Part shown: one piece after another, positions 17,124-26,575 of the stretch
How the letters are laid out: every line of letters begins with the position of its first letter
Position numbering within the stretch: the stretch's first letter is position 1
Source of the DNA: Methylobacterium segetis
GTDB taxonomy: Bacteria > Pseudomonadota > Alphaproteobacteria > Rhizobiales > Beijerinckiaceae
DNA: 60,795 nucleotides
Direction of reading: 5' to 3'
Assembly (NCBI RefSeq): GCF_004348265.1
Contig: NZ_SMNT01000021.1
Location: 1-60,795 of the forward strand
The notes under the pieces: model-generated
What the model saw: only the letters and a program-made list of their open reading frames with translations
The model's database searches: none
What the model was told of the DNA's origin: nothing
Program-made: the position numbers and the translations under genes

Positions 17124-18767
17124 ATGATCAGGATCAGATCGGCCTTGCTGTGCACGGCGGCCGGCATCGTGGGAACGGGAACGGCGCAGGCCGCGGATTT
17201 GCCCCTCAAGAAGGCGGTTCCGGTCGAGTACGTGCGCGTCTGCGGCGCCTACGGTGCCGGCTTCTTCTATATTCCGGGCACCGATACCTGCCTGCGGGTC
17301 TCGGGACGAGCGCGTTTCGAGGCCGGCACCATCCCCAACCCGAACCGGGCGCAGAGCCAGGGCGACGAGTATCAGTCCCGCGGACTGCTGCGCCTCAACC
17401 TCGATGCGCGCACCCAGACGGGCTACGGCACGCTGCGCGCCTTCGTCCGCGCCGAGATCGCGAGCCGCACCGGCACGCTGCTCGCCTCGGGCACGCAGCA
17501 GCGCATCGCCAACGCCTTCCCGGCCTTCGGCCAGGACACGTTCGGCCGCGTCCAGAACTTCGTCGTCGCCGACAAGGCCTTCGTGCAAATCGCCGGCCTG
17601 ACCGCCGGCCGCGCCTCGTCGTTCTTCGATTTCTATGCCCACGATTACGAGTTGATCGGCTCGACCGGCGGGTCCGACATCGCCTCCACGAACCTTCTCG
17701 CCTACACGGCTAAGATCGGCGAGGGCCTGAGCCTGACCCTGTCGATGGAAGACCCGATGTTCCGCAAGCAGCCGGTCTACGCGGCCTCCGTGGCGACGGC
17801 CGCCGCGGGCGCCGGGCTCGCCTCGCAATTCGTCGTCGGCACGACGGCGCCGACGCCGGTGATCCTCACGACGGATGGCGGCTTCAACGCCACCGGCGTC
17901 ACCTTCCTCGACGCCGTGCAGCGCGCGCGCATGCCCGATTTCGTGGCCGCGCTCCGCTACGACGCCTCGTGGGGCTCCGCCCAGCTCTCGGGCGCGGTCA
18001 AGGACGTCAATGTCGGCGGCTTCATCGCGAACTCGGCGTTCGGCACCGGCGGGGTCGCCATCTCGAACGCGGCGGCCGGCGCGCTCCTCGCCGCGCGGGG
18101 CGTCCGATCGGGCGCGCAGACCGATTACGGCTGGGCGGTGCAGGGCGGCATCAAGGTCAACCTGCCGATGATCGCGCAGGGCGACGGCTTCTACCTACAG
18201 GGCGCCTACGCCGAGGGCGGCATCCTCTACACCGGCTACACCTACCTGACCGGCAGCTACCTCAGCAACCTCACACCCGTCCAGGGCGCCTCGTTTCAGC
18301 AATACGTCTCGGACGCGGTGATCAACCCGATCACCGGCAAGCTCGAACTCTCGACGAGCTTCACGGTGGTCGGCTCCTTCCTGCATTACTGGTCGCCCGA
18401 ATGGCGGTCGGCCTTCTTCGGCAGCTATGGGGAGGTCAATTACAAGCGGGGCACGCGCGAGGCCTTCAGCCTGCTCAACGGCCTGATCGGAGGCGCGACG
18501 CCGGCGAACGCCTTCACCAACCCGGCCGCCTTCGCCTTGAGCCCGGTGCTGCGCAACAACGCGCAGATCATCGCGGGCGTGAGCCTGATCTGGTCGCCGG
18601 TGAAGGACCTCGATATCGGCATCGAGGGCACGTATATCGGCACGTCCGTCATCGGCGGTCGCGTCGCCGACCAGACCCGCCCCATCACGGTGAACGGCCT
18701 GCCGGCCTTCACGGTGAGCCGCTACGACGCCACCCAGATCCGCATGCGCGTCCAGCGCGATTTCTGA
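17124..18767 (+). CDS. Outer-membrane porin, alphaproteobacterial Porin_2 type
   Basis: A 547-residue precursor. A signal peptide ends at AQAADLPLKK, then comes the family opening YVRVCGAYGAGFFYIPGTDTCLRVSGRARFEAG with its two cysteines. Amphipathic strands continue to the C-terminal phenylalanine (MRVQRDF), the outer-membrane assembly signal. It forms a trimeric diffusion channel; its place between a DctA-like symporter and a glutamate ABC operon suggests that it may feed acidic solutes to the periplasm. The ATG at 17124 follows GGGGGTG; an upstream in-frame ATG at 17094 is less likely because the signal peptide starts here. At 547 residues it is longer than many family members. Confidence 0.88.
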   Translation: MIRIRSALLCTAAGIVGTGTAQAADLPLKKAVPVEYVRVCGAYGAGFFYIPGTDTCLRVSGRARFEAGTIPNPNRAQSQGDEYQSRGLLRLNLDARTQTGYGTLRAFVRAEIASRTGTLLASGTQQRIANAFPAFGQDTFGRVQNFVVADKAFVQIAGLTAGRASSFFDFYAHDYELIGSTGGSDIASTNLLAYTAKIGEGLSLTLSMEDPMFRKQPVYAASVATAAAGAGLASQFVVGTTAPTPVILTTDGGFNATGVTFLDAVQRARMPDFVAALRYDASWGSAQLSGAVKDVNVGGFIANSAFGTGGVAISNAAAGALLAARGVRSGAQTDYGWAVQGGIKVNLPMIAQGDGFYLQGAYAEGGILYTGYTYLTGSYLSNLTPVQGASFQQYVSDAVINPITGKLELSTSFTVVGSFLHYWSPEWRSAFFGSYGEVNYKRGTREAFSLLNGLIGGATPANAFTNPAAFALSPVLRNNAQIIAGVSLIWSPVKDLDIGIEGTYIGTSVIGGRVADQTRPITVNGLPAFTVSRYDATQIRMRVQRDF

Positions 18768-18892
18768 CCCGTTGCCGGCACCGGCTCGCCCGTGCCGGGG
18801 CGCGTGCGTACCGGCACGCCGCTTGCCCCGGCCGCACCCGCAAGCCTAACCTTGCCGCAGACGATCGCGTCAGCCCCCAGGAAGGATCCCGC

Positions 18893-19804
18893 ATGGGCCT
18901 GAGAGACAGCCTACTCCCCGCCGCTCTCGCCGCCGCGCTCGCCGTCGCGCCGGCTGCCGCGCAGGAGCTGACCGGTACGCTCAAGAAGGTGAAGGAGTCC
19001 GGCGCCATCACCATCGGCCATCGCGACTCGTCGGTGCCCTTCTCCTATCTCGACGGGAGCCAGAAGCCGGTGGGCTACGCGACCGAGATCTGCCTGAAGA
19101 TCGCCGACGCCGTGAAGGCGAACCTCAAGCTCGACAAGCTGGAGGTGAAGCTCGTGCCCGTCACCTCCGCGACCCGCATTCCCCTGATCGCCAACGGCAC
19201 GATCGATCTCGAATGCGGCTCGACCACCAACAACGCCGACCGCCAGAAGCAGGCGGGCTTCACCAACACCCACTTCCTCACGGCGACGCGCTATGTGGCG
19301 AAGCGGGAGAAGAAGCTCGACACGATCGCGGACCTCAAGGGGCGCACCGTCGTCTCGACCTCCGGCACCACGAACATCCGCCAGATCAACGAGGCGAACG
19401 CCGCCCGCTCGATGGGGCTGACCATCCTGCCGGCCAAGGACCACGCCGAGGCCTTCCTGATGGTCGAGACCGGTCGGGCCGACGCCTTCGTGATGGACGA
19501 CGTGCTGCTCGCCTCCCTCGTCGCCGGCTCGAAGACGCCCGACGCCTACGCGATCTCGAGCGAGGCCCTCTCGAAGCCCGAGCCCTACGGCATCATGCTG
19601 CGCAAGGACGATGCGCCGTTCAAGGCCGTGGCCGACGCGGCGACGGCCGCCCTCTACAAGAGCCCGGAGGGCAAGGCCCTCTACGAGAAGTGGTTCACAC
19701 AGCCGATCCCGCCGCGCGGCATCAACCTGAAGCTGCCGATGAGCGAGGCGATGCAGAAGACCTTCGCGAATCCGAGCGACAGCCCGGACCCGGCTTCCTA
19801 CTGA
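18893..19804 (+). CDS. gltI: Glutamate/aspartate ABC transporter, substrate-binding protein
   Basis: A 303-residue periplasmic binding protein with a signal peptide (LLPAALAAALAVAPAAA). Ligand motifs are AITIGHRDSSVPFSYLD, PVGYATEICLKIADAV and DLECGSTTNNADRQ, matching E. coli GltI/DEBP. It is the first gene of a four-gene unit gltIJKL transcribed towards higher coordinates; the permease follows after 27 bases. GGAAGG lies seven bases before the ATG. Confidence 0.92.
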   Translation: MGLRDSLLPAALAAALAVAPAAAQELTGTLKKVKESGAITIGHRDSSVPFSYLDGSQKPVGYATEICLKIADAVKANLKLDKLEVKLVPVTSATRIPLIANGTIDLECGSTTNNADRQKQAGFTNTHFLTATRYVAKREKKLDTIADLKGRTVVSTSGTTNIRQINEANAARSMGLTILPAKDHAEAFLMVETGRADAFVMDDVLLASLVAGSKTPDAYAISSEALSKPEPYGIMLRKDDAPFKAVADAATAALYKSPEGKALYEKWFTQPIPPRGINLKLPMSEAMQKTFANPSDSPDPASY

Positions 19805-19831
19805 TCCGGCCGTGACGGGGGGCGGCCGGAC

Positions 19832-20554
19832 ATGAACTACACGTGGAATTGGGGGATCTTCTTCGAGCCCTCCCCCGAAGGCACCGGCACCTATGCCGAC
19901 ATGCTCCTGTCGGGCCTTCTCTGGACCATCCTGACGGCGCTCGCCTCCTGGGCGATCGCCTTCTGCCTCGGCTCAATCGTCGGCGTCATGCGCACCCTGC
20001 CCTCCAAGGCGGCGCGAGGCTTCGGCACGGCCTACGTCGAGCTGTTCCGCAACGTGCCGCTCCTCGTGCAGATGTTCCTCTGGTACTTCGTCCTGCCCGA
20101 GCTGCTGCTCCCGGCCGCGGGCGCGTGGATCAAGCAGCTGCCGAACGCGCCGTTCTACACGGCGGTGATCTGCCTCGGGTTCTTCACGGCCGCGCGCGTC
20201 GCCGAGCAGGTGCGGGCCGGCATCGAGGCCCTGCCGCGCGGCCAGCGCCTCGCCGGCACCGCGATGGGCTTCACGGTGGCGCAGACCTACCGCTACGTGC
20301 TGCTTCCGAACGCCTACCGGATCATCCTGCCGCCGATGACCTCGGAATTCCTCAACAACCTAAAGAACACGTCGGTGGCGCTCACGATCGGGCTCCTCGA
20401 ACTGACCGCGCGTGCCCGCTCGATGCAGGAATTCTCGTTCCAGGTCTTCGAGGCCTTCACCGCGGCGACCCTGCTCTACGTCTTGATCAACGTGGTGGTG
20501 ATCGTGGCCGCGACGTTCCTCGAGCGTAGCCTGACCATCCCGGGGCAGCGCTGA
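19832..20554 (+). CDS. gltJ: Glutamate/aspartate ABC transporter, permease GltJ
   Basis: A 240-residue inner-membrane protein with about five membrane helices. It carries the HisMQ-family start ([10 protein letters not shown]), [19 protein letters not shown] and the ATPase-contacting EAA-type loop [18 protein letters not shown], then [19 protein letters not shown]. Its TGA stop overlaps the next ATG in ATGA at 20552-20556, which indicates translational coupling to gltK. Confidence 0.92.
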   Translation: MNYTWNWGIFFEPSPEGTGTYADMLLSGLLWTILTALASWAIAFCLGSIVGVMRTLPSKAARGFGTAYVELFRNVPLLVQMFLWYFVLPELLLPAAGAWIKQLPNAPFYTAVICLGFFTAARVAEQVRAGIEALPRGQRLAGTAMGFTVAQTYRYVLLPNAYRIILPPMTSEFLNNLKNTSVALTIGLLELTARARSMQEFSFQVFEAFTAATLLYVLINVVVIVAATFLERSLTIPGQR

Positions 20555-21246
20555 TGTTCGCCAACCTCGACTTCGGCGTCATCGTCTCCTCCCTGCCCTA
20601 CCTGTTCGGGCAGGGCATGGTCTTCACGGTGACGCTGACCGCGCTTGCCGCTTCGATGGGCGTGGTGCTCGGCACGCTGCTCGCGATCCTGCGGCTGTCC
20701 GGCGTGCCGGGCGTCTCGCATCTCGCCAAGGGCTATGTCGAGCTGATGCGCTCGCTGCCGCTCGTGCTGGTCATCTTCTGGTTCTACTTCCTCGTCCCCT
20801 ATATCGGGGCGTGGGTCGTGCGCTCGCCGACGCCGATCCAGGTCGGCGCCTTCGCCTCCGCGCTCGTCACCTTCACGCTGTTCGAGGCGGCCTTCTTCGC
20901 CGAGATCATGCGGGCCGGGATTCAGTCGATCCCGAAAGGGCAGACGGCGGCGGCGTTGGCGCTGGGCATGACGCGCGCGCAGGTGATGCGCACGGTGGTG
21001 CTGCCGCAGGCCTTCCGCAACATGCTGCCGCTCCTGCTGACGCAGACGATCATCCTGTTCCAGGACACCTCGCTCGTCTACGTGCTCTCGCTGACCGACT
21101 TCCTCGGCGCCGCCTCGAAGGTCGCCCAGCGCGACGGGCGCCTCGTCGAGATGTACCTGTTCGCCGCCGTGGTCTACTTCCTGATCTGCTTCACGGCCTC
21201 GTCCCTGGTCCGCCGGCTCCACAGCCGCGTCGCGATCATCCGCTGA
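20554..21246 (+). CDS. gltK: Glutamate/aspartate ABC transporter, permease GltK
   Basis: A 230-residue partner permease. It has [20 protein letters not shown] and the EAA loop [21 protein letters not shown], then [15 protein letters not shown], all typical of GltK. It pairs with GltJ as a heterodimer in the inner membrane. The start codon overlaps the gltJ stop, and the ATPase gene follows after 17 bases with its own AGGAGG site. Confidence 0.92.
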   Translation: MFANLDFGVIVSSLPYLFGQGMVFTVTLTALAASMGVVLGTLLAILRLSGVPGVSHLAKGYVELMRSLPLVLVIFWFYFLVPYIGAWVVRSPTPIQVGAFASALVTFTLFEAAFFAEIMRAGIQSIPKGQTAAALALGMTRAQVMRTVVLPQAFRNMLPLLLTQTIILFQDTSLVYVLSLTDFLGAASKVAQRDGRLVEMYLFAAVVYFLICFTASSLVRRLHSRVAIIR

Positions 21247-21263
21247 GCCGACAGGAGGCCGCC

Positions 21264-22118
21264 GTGACATCCACACCGATCCCGGGACCGGACGCTCCGA
21301 CGCCCGCCGGGCGCGAGGCGACGCTTCCCGACGACGGGCTGCAGCAGGGCCCGCTGATCCCGCCGCGCACCGCGACCACGGGCGAGCCGATGATCGCGAT
21401 CAACGCCGTGAGCAAGTGGTATGGATCGTTTCAGGTGCTCACCGACTGCACGACGACGGTGTCGAAGGGCGAGGTGGTGGTCGTCTGCGGACCTTCGGGA
21501 TCGGGCAAATCGACCCTGATCAAGTGCGTTAACGCCCTCGAACCCTTTCAGGAAGGCCAGATCACCGTCGACGGGACCAAGGTGAAGGACAGGGCGACGA
21601 ACCTGCCGAAGCTGCGCTCACGCGTCGGCATGGTCTTCCAGCATTTCGAGCTGTTCCCCCATCTCTCGATTACGGACAACCTGACCCTCGCCCAGCGCAA
21701 GGTTCTCGGCCGCAGCCCCGCGGACGCCGAGAAGCGCGGGCTCGACCTGCTCGCCCGGGTCGGCCTCTCCGACCATGCGAAGAAATACCCCGGCCAGCTC
21801 TCCGGCGGGCAGCAGCAGCGCGTCGCGATCGCCCGCGCCCTCGCCATGGACCCGGTCGTGATGCTGTTCGACGAGCCGACCTCGGCCCTCGACCCGGAGA
21901 TGGTCGGCGAGGTGCTCGACGTCATGGTCGAGCTCGCCCGCGACGGCATGACGATGATGGTCGTGACCCACGAGATGGGCTTCGCCCGCAAGGTGGCCGA
22001 CCGGGTGATCTTCATGGATCGCGGCGAGATCGTCGAGGACGCGACGAAGAGCGACTTCTTCGGCCAACCCCGCTCCCCTCGCGCGCAGCACTTCCTCTCG
22101 AAGATCCTCTCGCACTGA
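21264..22118 (+). CDS. gltL: Glutamate/aspartate ABC transporter, ATP-binding protein
   Basis: A 284-residue cytoplasmic ATPase. Walker [10 protein letters not shown], the Q-loop in [12 protein letters not shown], the signature LSGGQQQR, Walker [13 protein letters not shown] and the switch histidine in VVTHEMGFA are all intact. A GTG start at 21264 is chosen because AGGAGG sits just upstream; this gives about 42 extra Pro/Thr-rich residues before the usual start [12 protein letters not shown] at 21390, whereas GltL is normally about 241 residues. The ATG at 21390 remains possible. Confidence 0.9.
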   Translation: MTSTPIPGPDAPTPAGREATLPDDGLQQGPLIPPRTATTGEPMIAINAVSKWYGSFQVLTDCTTTVSKGEVVVVCGPSGSGKSTLIKCVNALEPFQEGQITVDGTKVKDRATNLPKLRSRVGMVFQHFELFPHLSITDNLTLAQRKVLGRSPADAEKRGLDLLARVGLSDHAKKYPGQLSGGQQQRVAIARALAMDPVVMLFDEPTSALDPEMVGEVLDVMVELARDGMTMMVVTHEMGFARKVADRVIFMDRGEIVEDATKSDFFGQPRSPRAQHFLSKILSH

Positions 22119-22266
22119 GCATCGGGCGCGTCTGCCGGGCACCGGTTCCGCGCGCTCGTGGAAAGATGCTTCCCCGAGCATCCGGACAATTCGAGCGATC
22201 CCGGTAGCGACCCTCGAACCGCGCGGCCCGCAGCATGCCGGGACCTCACCTGCTTCGAGCGGATTC

Positions 22267-22527
22267 ATGGCGACAACGACAGCAAGACCGGCCCCCGACG
22301 ACGTCGCGCCGCACCTCGCGGACGCGCGGATCATCCTGCGGAACGGGCCCGACGCGTATCGCTGCCGGGCCGTCATCATCAACCGTCACCGGGCCCTGAT
22401 CGAGACGAGCCTGACAGCGCAATTGCCCGCCTGGTTCAGCCTCGCCATCGCACCGGATTTCACGCCGAGGCCCTGCGCCGTGACATGGCGCGGCCAGCGG
22501 ATCGTGAAGGTCGCCCTGTTCGAGTAA
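22267..22527 (+). CDS. Small PilZ-like protein, 86 aa
   Basis: It shows a small beta-barrel pattern seen in short PilZ relatives: ARIILRNGPDAYRCRAVIIN, a central RALIETSLTAQLPAWFSLAI and a closing CAVTWRGQRIVKVALFE. The canonical c-di-GMP motif RxxxR...DxSxxG is not evident, so binding of c-di-GMP is doubtful. The protein is cytoplasmic. It stands alone between gltL and a cytochrome gene. Confidence 0.5.
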   Translation: MATTTARPAPDDVAPHLADARIILRNGPDAYRCRAVIINRHRALIETSLTAQLPAWFSLAIAPDFTPRPCAVTWRGQRIVKVALFE

Positions 22528-22605
22528 GCAGATCCCCGGCGGCACCCGCCACGTCCCATGCGGCTCGGGCCGCAGCGCTCGTGGCGGGCCTGCGACCCCG
22601 CAGCC

Positions 22606-22971
22606 CTACTTCTTCGTGGCGAGATAGGCGATCACATCGTTGATCTTCTTGTCGTCGGGATAGCCCGCGAAGACCATCTTCGTGCCCGGAACCTTGGTCT
22701 TCGGGTTCTTCAGCCACTCGTGCAGGTTCGCCTGATCCCAGGTGATGCCCGAGTTCTTCAGGGCGGGCGAGTAGGTGTAGCCCTCCGCGCTCGCGGCCTT
22801 GCGCCCGACGACGCCGGTCAGGTTCGGCCCGACGCCGTTCTTGTCGAAGGCATGGCAGGCCTTGCAGGGCGCGAAAGCCTTCTCGCCGGCCGCCGCATCG
22901 CCGGCATCCTGCGCGGAGGCGGCGGCGGGAAGGAGAAGGGCGAGTGCGGCGCTGAAGATCACGGAGCGCAT
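22606..22971 (-). CDS. cycA: Class I cytochrome c, cytochrome c2/c550 type
   Basis: A 121-residue periplasmic electron carrier with a signal peptide (MRSVIFSAALALLLPAAASA), one haem site CKACH and axial methionine in PGTKMVFAGYPDDKK. The Gly-Pro-Asn-Leu haem-pocket stretch GVGPNLTGVVGR is present. The ATG at 22971 is preferred over the one at 22986 because AGAGGA is well spaced to it. In methylotrophs such cytochromes link dehydrogenases to the oxidase, but no partner is adjacent. The symbol follows the rhizobial cytochrome c2 name. Confidence 0.85.
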   Translation of the reverse strand: MRSVIFSAALALLLPAAASAQDAGDAAAGEKAFAPCKACHAFDKNGVGPNLTGVVGRKAASAEGYTYSPALKNSGITWDQANLHEWLKNPKTKVPGTKMVFAGYPDDKKINDVIAYLATKK

Positions 22972-23147
22972 GATGGTTCCTCTCATGCAGGGATCGGGCG
23001 CCTGTAGCTAAGGTCTGCACTCCTGGCGCAAATGGCGGTCACAGCCGGATCACGCTTTTGTGAACATTGGGCGGGGATTAAATCGCGCTGCAACTTGGTG
23101 CTGCTCGGCACTGCACCTAGATCCTCCGGTCGTGCCGTCCGAGGCGG

Positions 23148-23399
23148 ATGGAGAATGAGGCCGTGCGCGTGCCGTCGCACAGAGTCAGCGCCTTCCTGGA
23201 GCGCTCGGGCTGGACGCAGGCCAGGCTCGCCTGGGAGCTCGGCGTCAACCAGCCCCGCATCTCCCGCTTCATCAAGGGGCTGAAGAAGCCCAATCCCGAA
23301 CTCGACGAGGCGCTGAACCAATTCTTCAGCAGCCATCCGACAGCACGCGCCGTCGCGCCGGGACGGGACGACGCGGGAGCCGGGAAACAGCGCGCCTGA
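23148..23399 (+). CDS. Small XRE-type helix-turn-helix protein, 83 aa
   Basis: One Cro/cI-like HTH spans about residues 15-60, with the turn WTQARLAWELGVNQPRISRFIKG; the remaining C-terminal tail is disordered. It is probably a DNA-binding regulator. The ATG follows a weak GAGGCGG. It is convergent with a PAS-domain gene whose stop lies 23 bases away. Confidence 0.65.
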   Translation: MENEAVRVPSHRVSAFLERSGWTQARLAWELGVNQPRISRFIKGLKKPNPELDEALNQFFSSHPTARAVAPGRDDAGAGKQRA

Positions 23400-23422
23400 G
23401 CGGACCCACCGATCTCGGCGCT

Positions 23423-24025
23423 TCAGTTCAGTCGGTTGCCGTGTCCGCACCCGATCCTCCGGGCGATCGCGCGGCCCAGCTCCCACATCAGCAGATCGAC
23501 CAGTTGCCGCAGGATCGGGGTGCCGTCCTCGTCGATGGCGCGGCGCGCGGCAAGGGCGTGCGAGGCGGCGCGATCGAGGGGGCTCGACGAAGCCGCCTGC
23601 GGGTCCTCGAGTCGACCGTCGCGTAGGACACGGGCGGTGACGTCGATCAGGATTCCGTGCCCGTGTGCCGGCATTGCGGCCTCGCGCGCATAGATGCGCC
23701 CATGATCGAGGACCCAGCGAATCCCTTCGGCCGTGTGCACACGGTAGGTCAAGATGACGGGGCCGCCCTCAGCCTCGGCCTTCTCGACGTGCCGGAGCAC
23801 GTCGGCGCGATCCTCGGAATGGATGCGGGCGATCACCGTCTCCAGCGAAAGCGTGGTCTGCGCCAGGGCCGGATCGCCGGTCAGCATCTCGGCAGCTCCC
23901 CTGTCCAGGACATGGTCGCCACGCGCCCCGCTCCAGACCCAGGTGCCGACGACGCTGGCGCCGCGCGCGAGGGTCAGAGGATCGTCGGAGTGCTCCGTCG
24001 CGTGATCGCGTGTTCGATGCAGCAC
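23423..24025 (-). CDS. PAS-domain protein, 200 aa
   Basis: Residues about 20-135 form a PAS_3-type fold: GASVVGTWVWSG, then the helical ARIHSEDRADVLRHVEKA (the HPEDR-like element) and strands YRVHTAEGIRWVLDHGRIY with GILIDVTARV closing the domain. A helical C-terminus of about 60 residues follows. There is no kinase, GGDEF or HTH output domain, so it must signal through a partner. The start is GTG at 24025, set by GGAGGAG seven bases upstream. A TATACT element sits at 24093-24088 on this strand. Confidence 0.65.
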   Translation of the reverse strand: MLHRTRDHATEHSDDPLTLARGASVVGTWVWSGARGDHVLDRGAAEMLTGDPALAQTTLSLETVIARIHSEDRADVLRHVEKAEAEGGPVILTYRVHTAEGIRWVLDHGRIYAREAAMPAHGHGILIDVTARVLRDGRLEDPQAASSSPLDRAASHALAARRAIDEDGTPILRQLVDLLMWELGRAIARRIGCGHGNRLN

Positions 24026-24425
24026 GCTTGGTCTCCTCCCGGCAAGCTCGGACTAGCAAGCATCGGGATGAGATACAACTTGCGACGAGTATAGCTCCTG
24101 CCCAAAACGTGCACAGCACGCGCGCCACCTGACGGAGGACAATCAATTATTGCGGCGACGCTTGTTGCCGCGCTCGCCACGGCATCGCACGGGATCGCGC
24201 CTGACGACACTCTCTTGCCGGCACCGACCGCAGCGTCAGCCCGCAGGATTCCGGGCGGCCCACGGCTGCAAGCCGCACGGATCTGCCATCCCCGGCCCCC
24301 TGATGCCGATATGGTGCAAGGCCATCCTCCCCCTTCGTCCCGACCTCGGACAGGCACGGCGAACGCCCTCGCGGAAACGTTTCCGCCCGCTCCGAACGCC
24401 GAGGCTTGGCCATGCGTTACCGGCC
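24026..24425. other. Intergenic region, 400 bp
   Basis: It holds the probable PAS-gene promoter (minus-strand TATACT at 24093-24088, with no clear -35) and the leader of the PAP2 gene. Open frames cross it on the plus strand but lack a ribosome site or recognisable sequence. Confidence 0.4.
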
Positions 24426-25064
24426 ATGATGCGCAAGGAGCCCGGTTGCGATGCCCCGATCGACCACCCGTTTCCCCTGGAGGAGGCCGACATCGCCCTG
24501 GCCCTGCGGCTTGCTCAGGCCAAGGACACCGACTTCGTCCGCGGTCTCGGCACCGTCAGCGAGATCGGGAGCCAGCAGGCGCTGCTGGCTCTCGTCGGGC
24601 TGCTCTTCGCCTACGGTCAGTTCGGCCGGGACCCGGCGGCTACGCGAACAGCCGGCCGCCTGCTCGGCGCCCACCTCGCGGCGAGCCTGATCAAGTCGAC
24701 CGTGAAGCGCCTCGTTCATCGGACGCGGCCGAACGTCCTGATCGAGGACGGGATCTACGCGCGCGGCTGGTCGGGACCCAACGAGGGCCCGTGGCAATCC
24801 TTCCCGTCCGGCCACGTCGCCGTCAGCGTGGCCATGGCCCGGGCGCTCGCCCGCGCGCACCCCTCATGGCGGGGGCGAGCCTATGCAGGAGCGGGCTTCG
24901 TCCTGGCACTTCAGGTGCTGCGCGGTGCGCATTACCCGGCCGACGTGGCGGCCGGCGCCCTCGTGGGCCTGTTGGCGGAGGCGGCGAGCGAGCGCGGCCT
25001 GTGCGCGGCCGAAAATCGGCGGCGTTCGGCTGCCCGCGGACGGTCGGACCGGGCCGGGCGCTGA
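24426..25064 (+). CDS. PAP2-superfamily phosphatase
   Basis: A roughly 212-residue membrane-associated phosphatase. All three PAP2 motifs are present: K-RLVHRT-RP (KX6RP), PSGH in QSFPSGHVAVS, and R-GAHYPAD (RX2HX4D-type). Two to three hydrophobic segments surround them. Typical substrates are phosphatidic acid, undecaprenyl pyrophosphate or similar lipid phosphates. No clear ribosome site marks the start; ATG codons at 24426 and 24429 are adjacent and the frame is open upstream to 24150, so the N-terminus is uncertain. Confidence 0.75.
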   Translation: MMRKEPGCDAPIDHPFPLEEADIALALRLAQAKDTDFVRGLGTVSEIGSQQALLALVGLLFAYGQFGRDPAATRTAGRLLGAHLAASLIKSTVKRLVHRTRPNVLIEDGIYARGWSGPNEGPWQSFPSGHVAVSVAMARALARAHPSWRGRAYAGAGFVLALQVLRGAHYPADVAAGALVGLLAEAASERGLCAAENRRRSAARGRSDRAGR

Positions 25065-25074
25065 CCGGCGCTCC

Positions 25075-26490
25075 TCACGGAATCTCGAGCACCCGCAGGT
25101 TGTTGGTCGTCCCTGCCCGGCCGAAGGGAATTCCGGCCACCACGACGATGTGCTCGTGGGAGCGGGCGTAGCCGTGCCGCACCGCCTCGGCCGAGGCGAG
25201 GTCGACCATCTCCTCGTAGGAAGCGATGTCCGCGGAGAGCACGCTCTGCGTACCCCAGAGCAGGCAAAGCTGACGCGAGACCAGTTCCGACGGCGTCATC
25301 GCCAGGATCGGGACGGGCGAGCGGCGTCGCGCGCTTCGGGCCGCCGTGGTCCCGCTCAGGGTGAAGGCGACGAGGCCCGCCGCATGGATCGATTCCGCGA
25401 GGCCGGAGGCGGCCGTGGCGACCGCGTGGGGCGGGCTCTCCTCGTCACCCGGCTCGGAAGCCGAGACGAGCGAGGGATAGAGGCGGTGCGCCTCGGTGCG
25501 CCGGATGATGCGGTCCATCATGGCGACCGCCTCGACGGGATAGCGGCCGGTCGCGGATTCGGCCGACAGCATCACGGCGTCCGCCCCGTCGAAGATCGCC
25601 GTCGCGACGTCGGACGCCTCCGCCCGCGTCGGCGTCGGAGCGGCCACCATCGAGTCGAGCATCTGGGTCGCCACGATGACGGGCTTGGCCGCGACGCGGC
25701 AGGCCCGGATCAACTCCTTCTGGCGGCCGGGCACGTCCTCCGGCGGGATCTCGACGCCGAGATCGCCGCGGGCAACCATCACGGAATCCGAGAGGCGGAT
25801 GATGTCGCCGATCCGGTCGAGGGCCTGCGGCTTCTCGATCTTCACCATCAGGCCCGCCCGGCCATTCACGAGTGCCCTCCCCTCCAGCACGTCGGAGGGC
25901 GTCTGCACGAAGGAGAGCGCCACCCAATCGACCCCGAGTTCGAGGCCGAAGGCGAGGTCGTCGCGGTCCTTCCGGGTCAGGGGCGAGATGTCGAGGAGCG
26001 TGCCCGGCAGGTTGACGCCCTTGCGGTTCGAGATCGCCCCGCCGACGACAACCTCCGCCTCGATCACGTCGCTTTCCAGCCCCGTGACGCGCACGCGCAC
26101 CCGTCCGTCGTCGATCAGCAGGTCCTGCCCCGGCGCGACGGCCCGGAAGATCTCGGGATGGGGCAGCGGGATCGCATCCCGGTCGCCGTCGCTTCCGGCG
26201 AGCACGAAGCGGACGGGATCACCCGTCTCGATGCGAAAGCCGCCGTCCTTGAGGGTGCCGAGGCGGATCTTCGGACCCTGAAGGTCCTGCAGGATGCCGA
26301 TCGGGCAACCGACCTCCCGCTCCAGCGCGCGGATCGCCCCGTGGACGCGGGCGTGATCCTCGCGCCCGCCATGGCTGAAGTTCAGCCGGAATGTGTCGAC
26401 GCCGGCCTCGAACAGGGCCTTGAGCATCTCGGGCGAGGAACTCGCCGGGCCGACGGTCGCGACGATCTTGGCGTGGCGGTGTCTGAGCAT
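25075..26490 (-). CDS. pyk: Pyruvate kinase
   Basis: A 471-residue glycolytic enzyme that turns phosphoenolpyruvate and ADP into pyruvate and ATP. The N-terminus KIVATVGPASSSPE, the FRLNFSHG stretch, the active-site lysine motif MVKIEKPQALD, the VARGDLGVEIP metal site, ATQMLDSM, and the C-terminal allosteric domain (FTLSGTTAARSARRRSP) are all there. The ATG at 26490 is preferred to 26523 because AGGAG precedes it and homology starts at MLRHRHAKIVATVGP. It lies 86 bases downstream of an MFS gene on the same strand. Confidence 0.93.
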   Translation of the reverse strand: MLRHRHAKIVATVGPASSSPEMLKALFEAGVDTFRLNFSHGGREDHARVHGAIRALEREVGCPIGILQDLQGPKIRLGTLKDGGFRIETGDPVRFVLAGSDGDRDAIPLPHPEIFRAVAPGQDLLIDDGRVRVRVTGLESDVIEAEVVVGGAISNRKGVNLPGTLLDISPLTRKDRDDLAFGLELGVDWVALSFVQTPSDVLEGRALVNGRAGLMVKIEKPQALDRIGDIIRLSDSVMVARGDLGVEIPPEDVPGRQKELIRACRVAAKPVIVATQMLDSMVAAPTPTRAEASDVATAIFDGADAVMLSAESATGRYPVEAVAMMDRIIRRTEAHRLYPSLVSASEPGDEESPPHAVATAASGLAESIHAAGLVAFTLSGTTAARSARRRSPVPILAMTPSELVSRQLCLLWGTQSVLSADIASYEEMVDLASAEAVRHGYARSHEHIVVVAGIPFGRAGTTNNLRVLEIP

Positions 26491-26575
26491 CGGCGGCTCC
26501 TGCCGTTCGGCGGCGCGGGCCAAGTCGGCCCGCGCTTCGCGGCGGGTGCCGGCGAAGCACCCGCTCGCCCCGACC

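Noticed and set aside
22267..22527. c-di-GMP receptor role for the small PilZ-like protein
   Set aside because: The RxxxR and DxSxxG ligand motifs are not visible; only the general barrel pattern supports the family.
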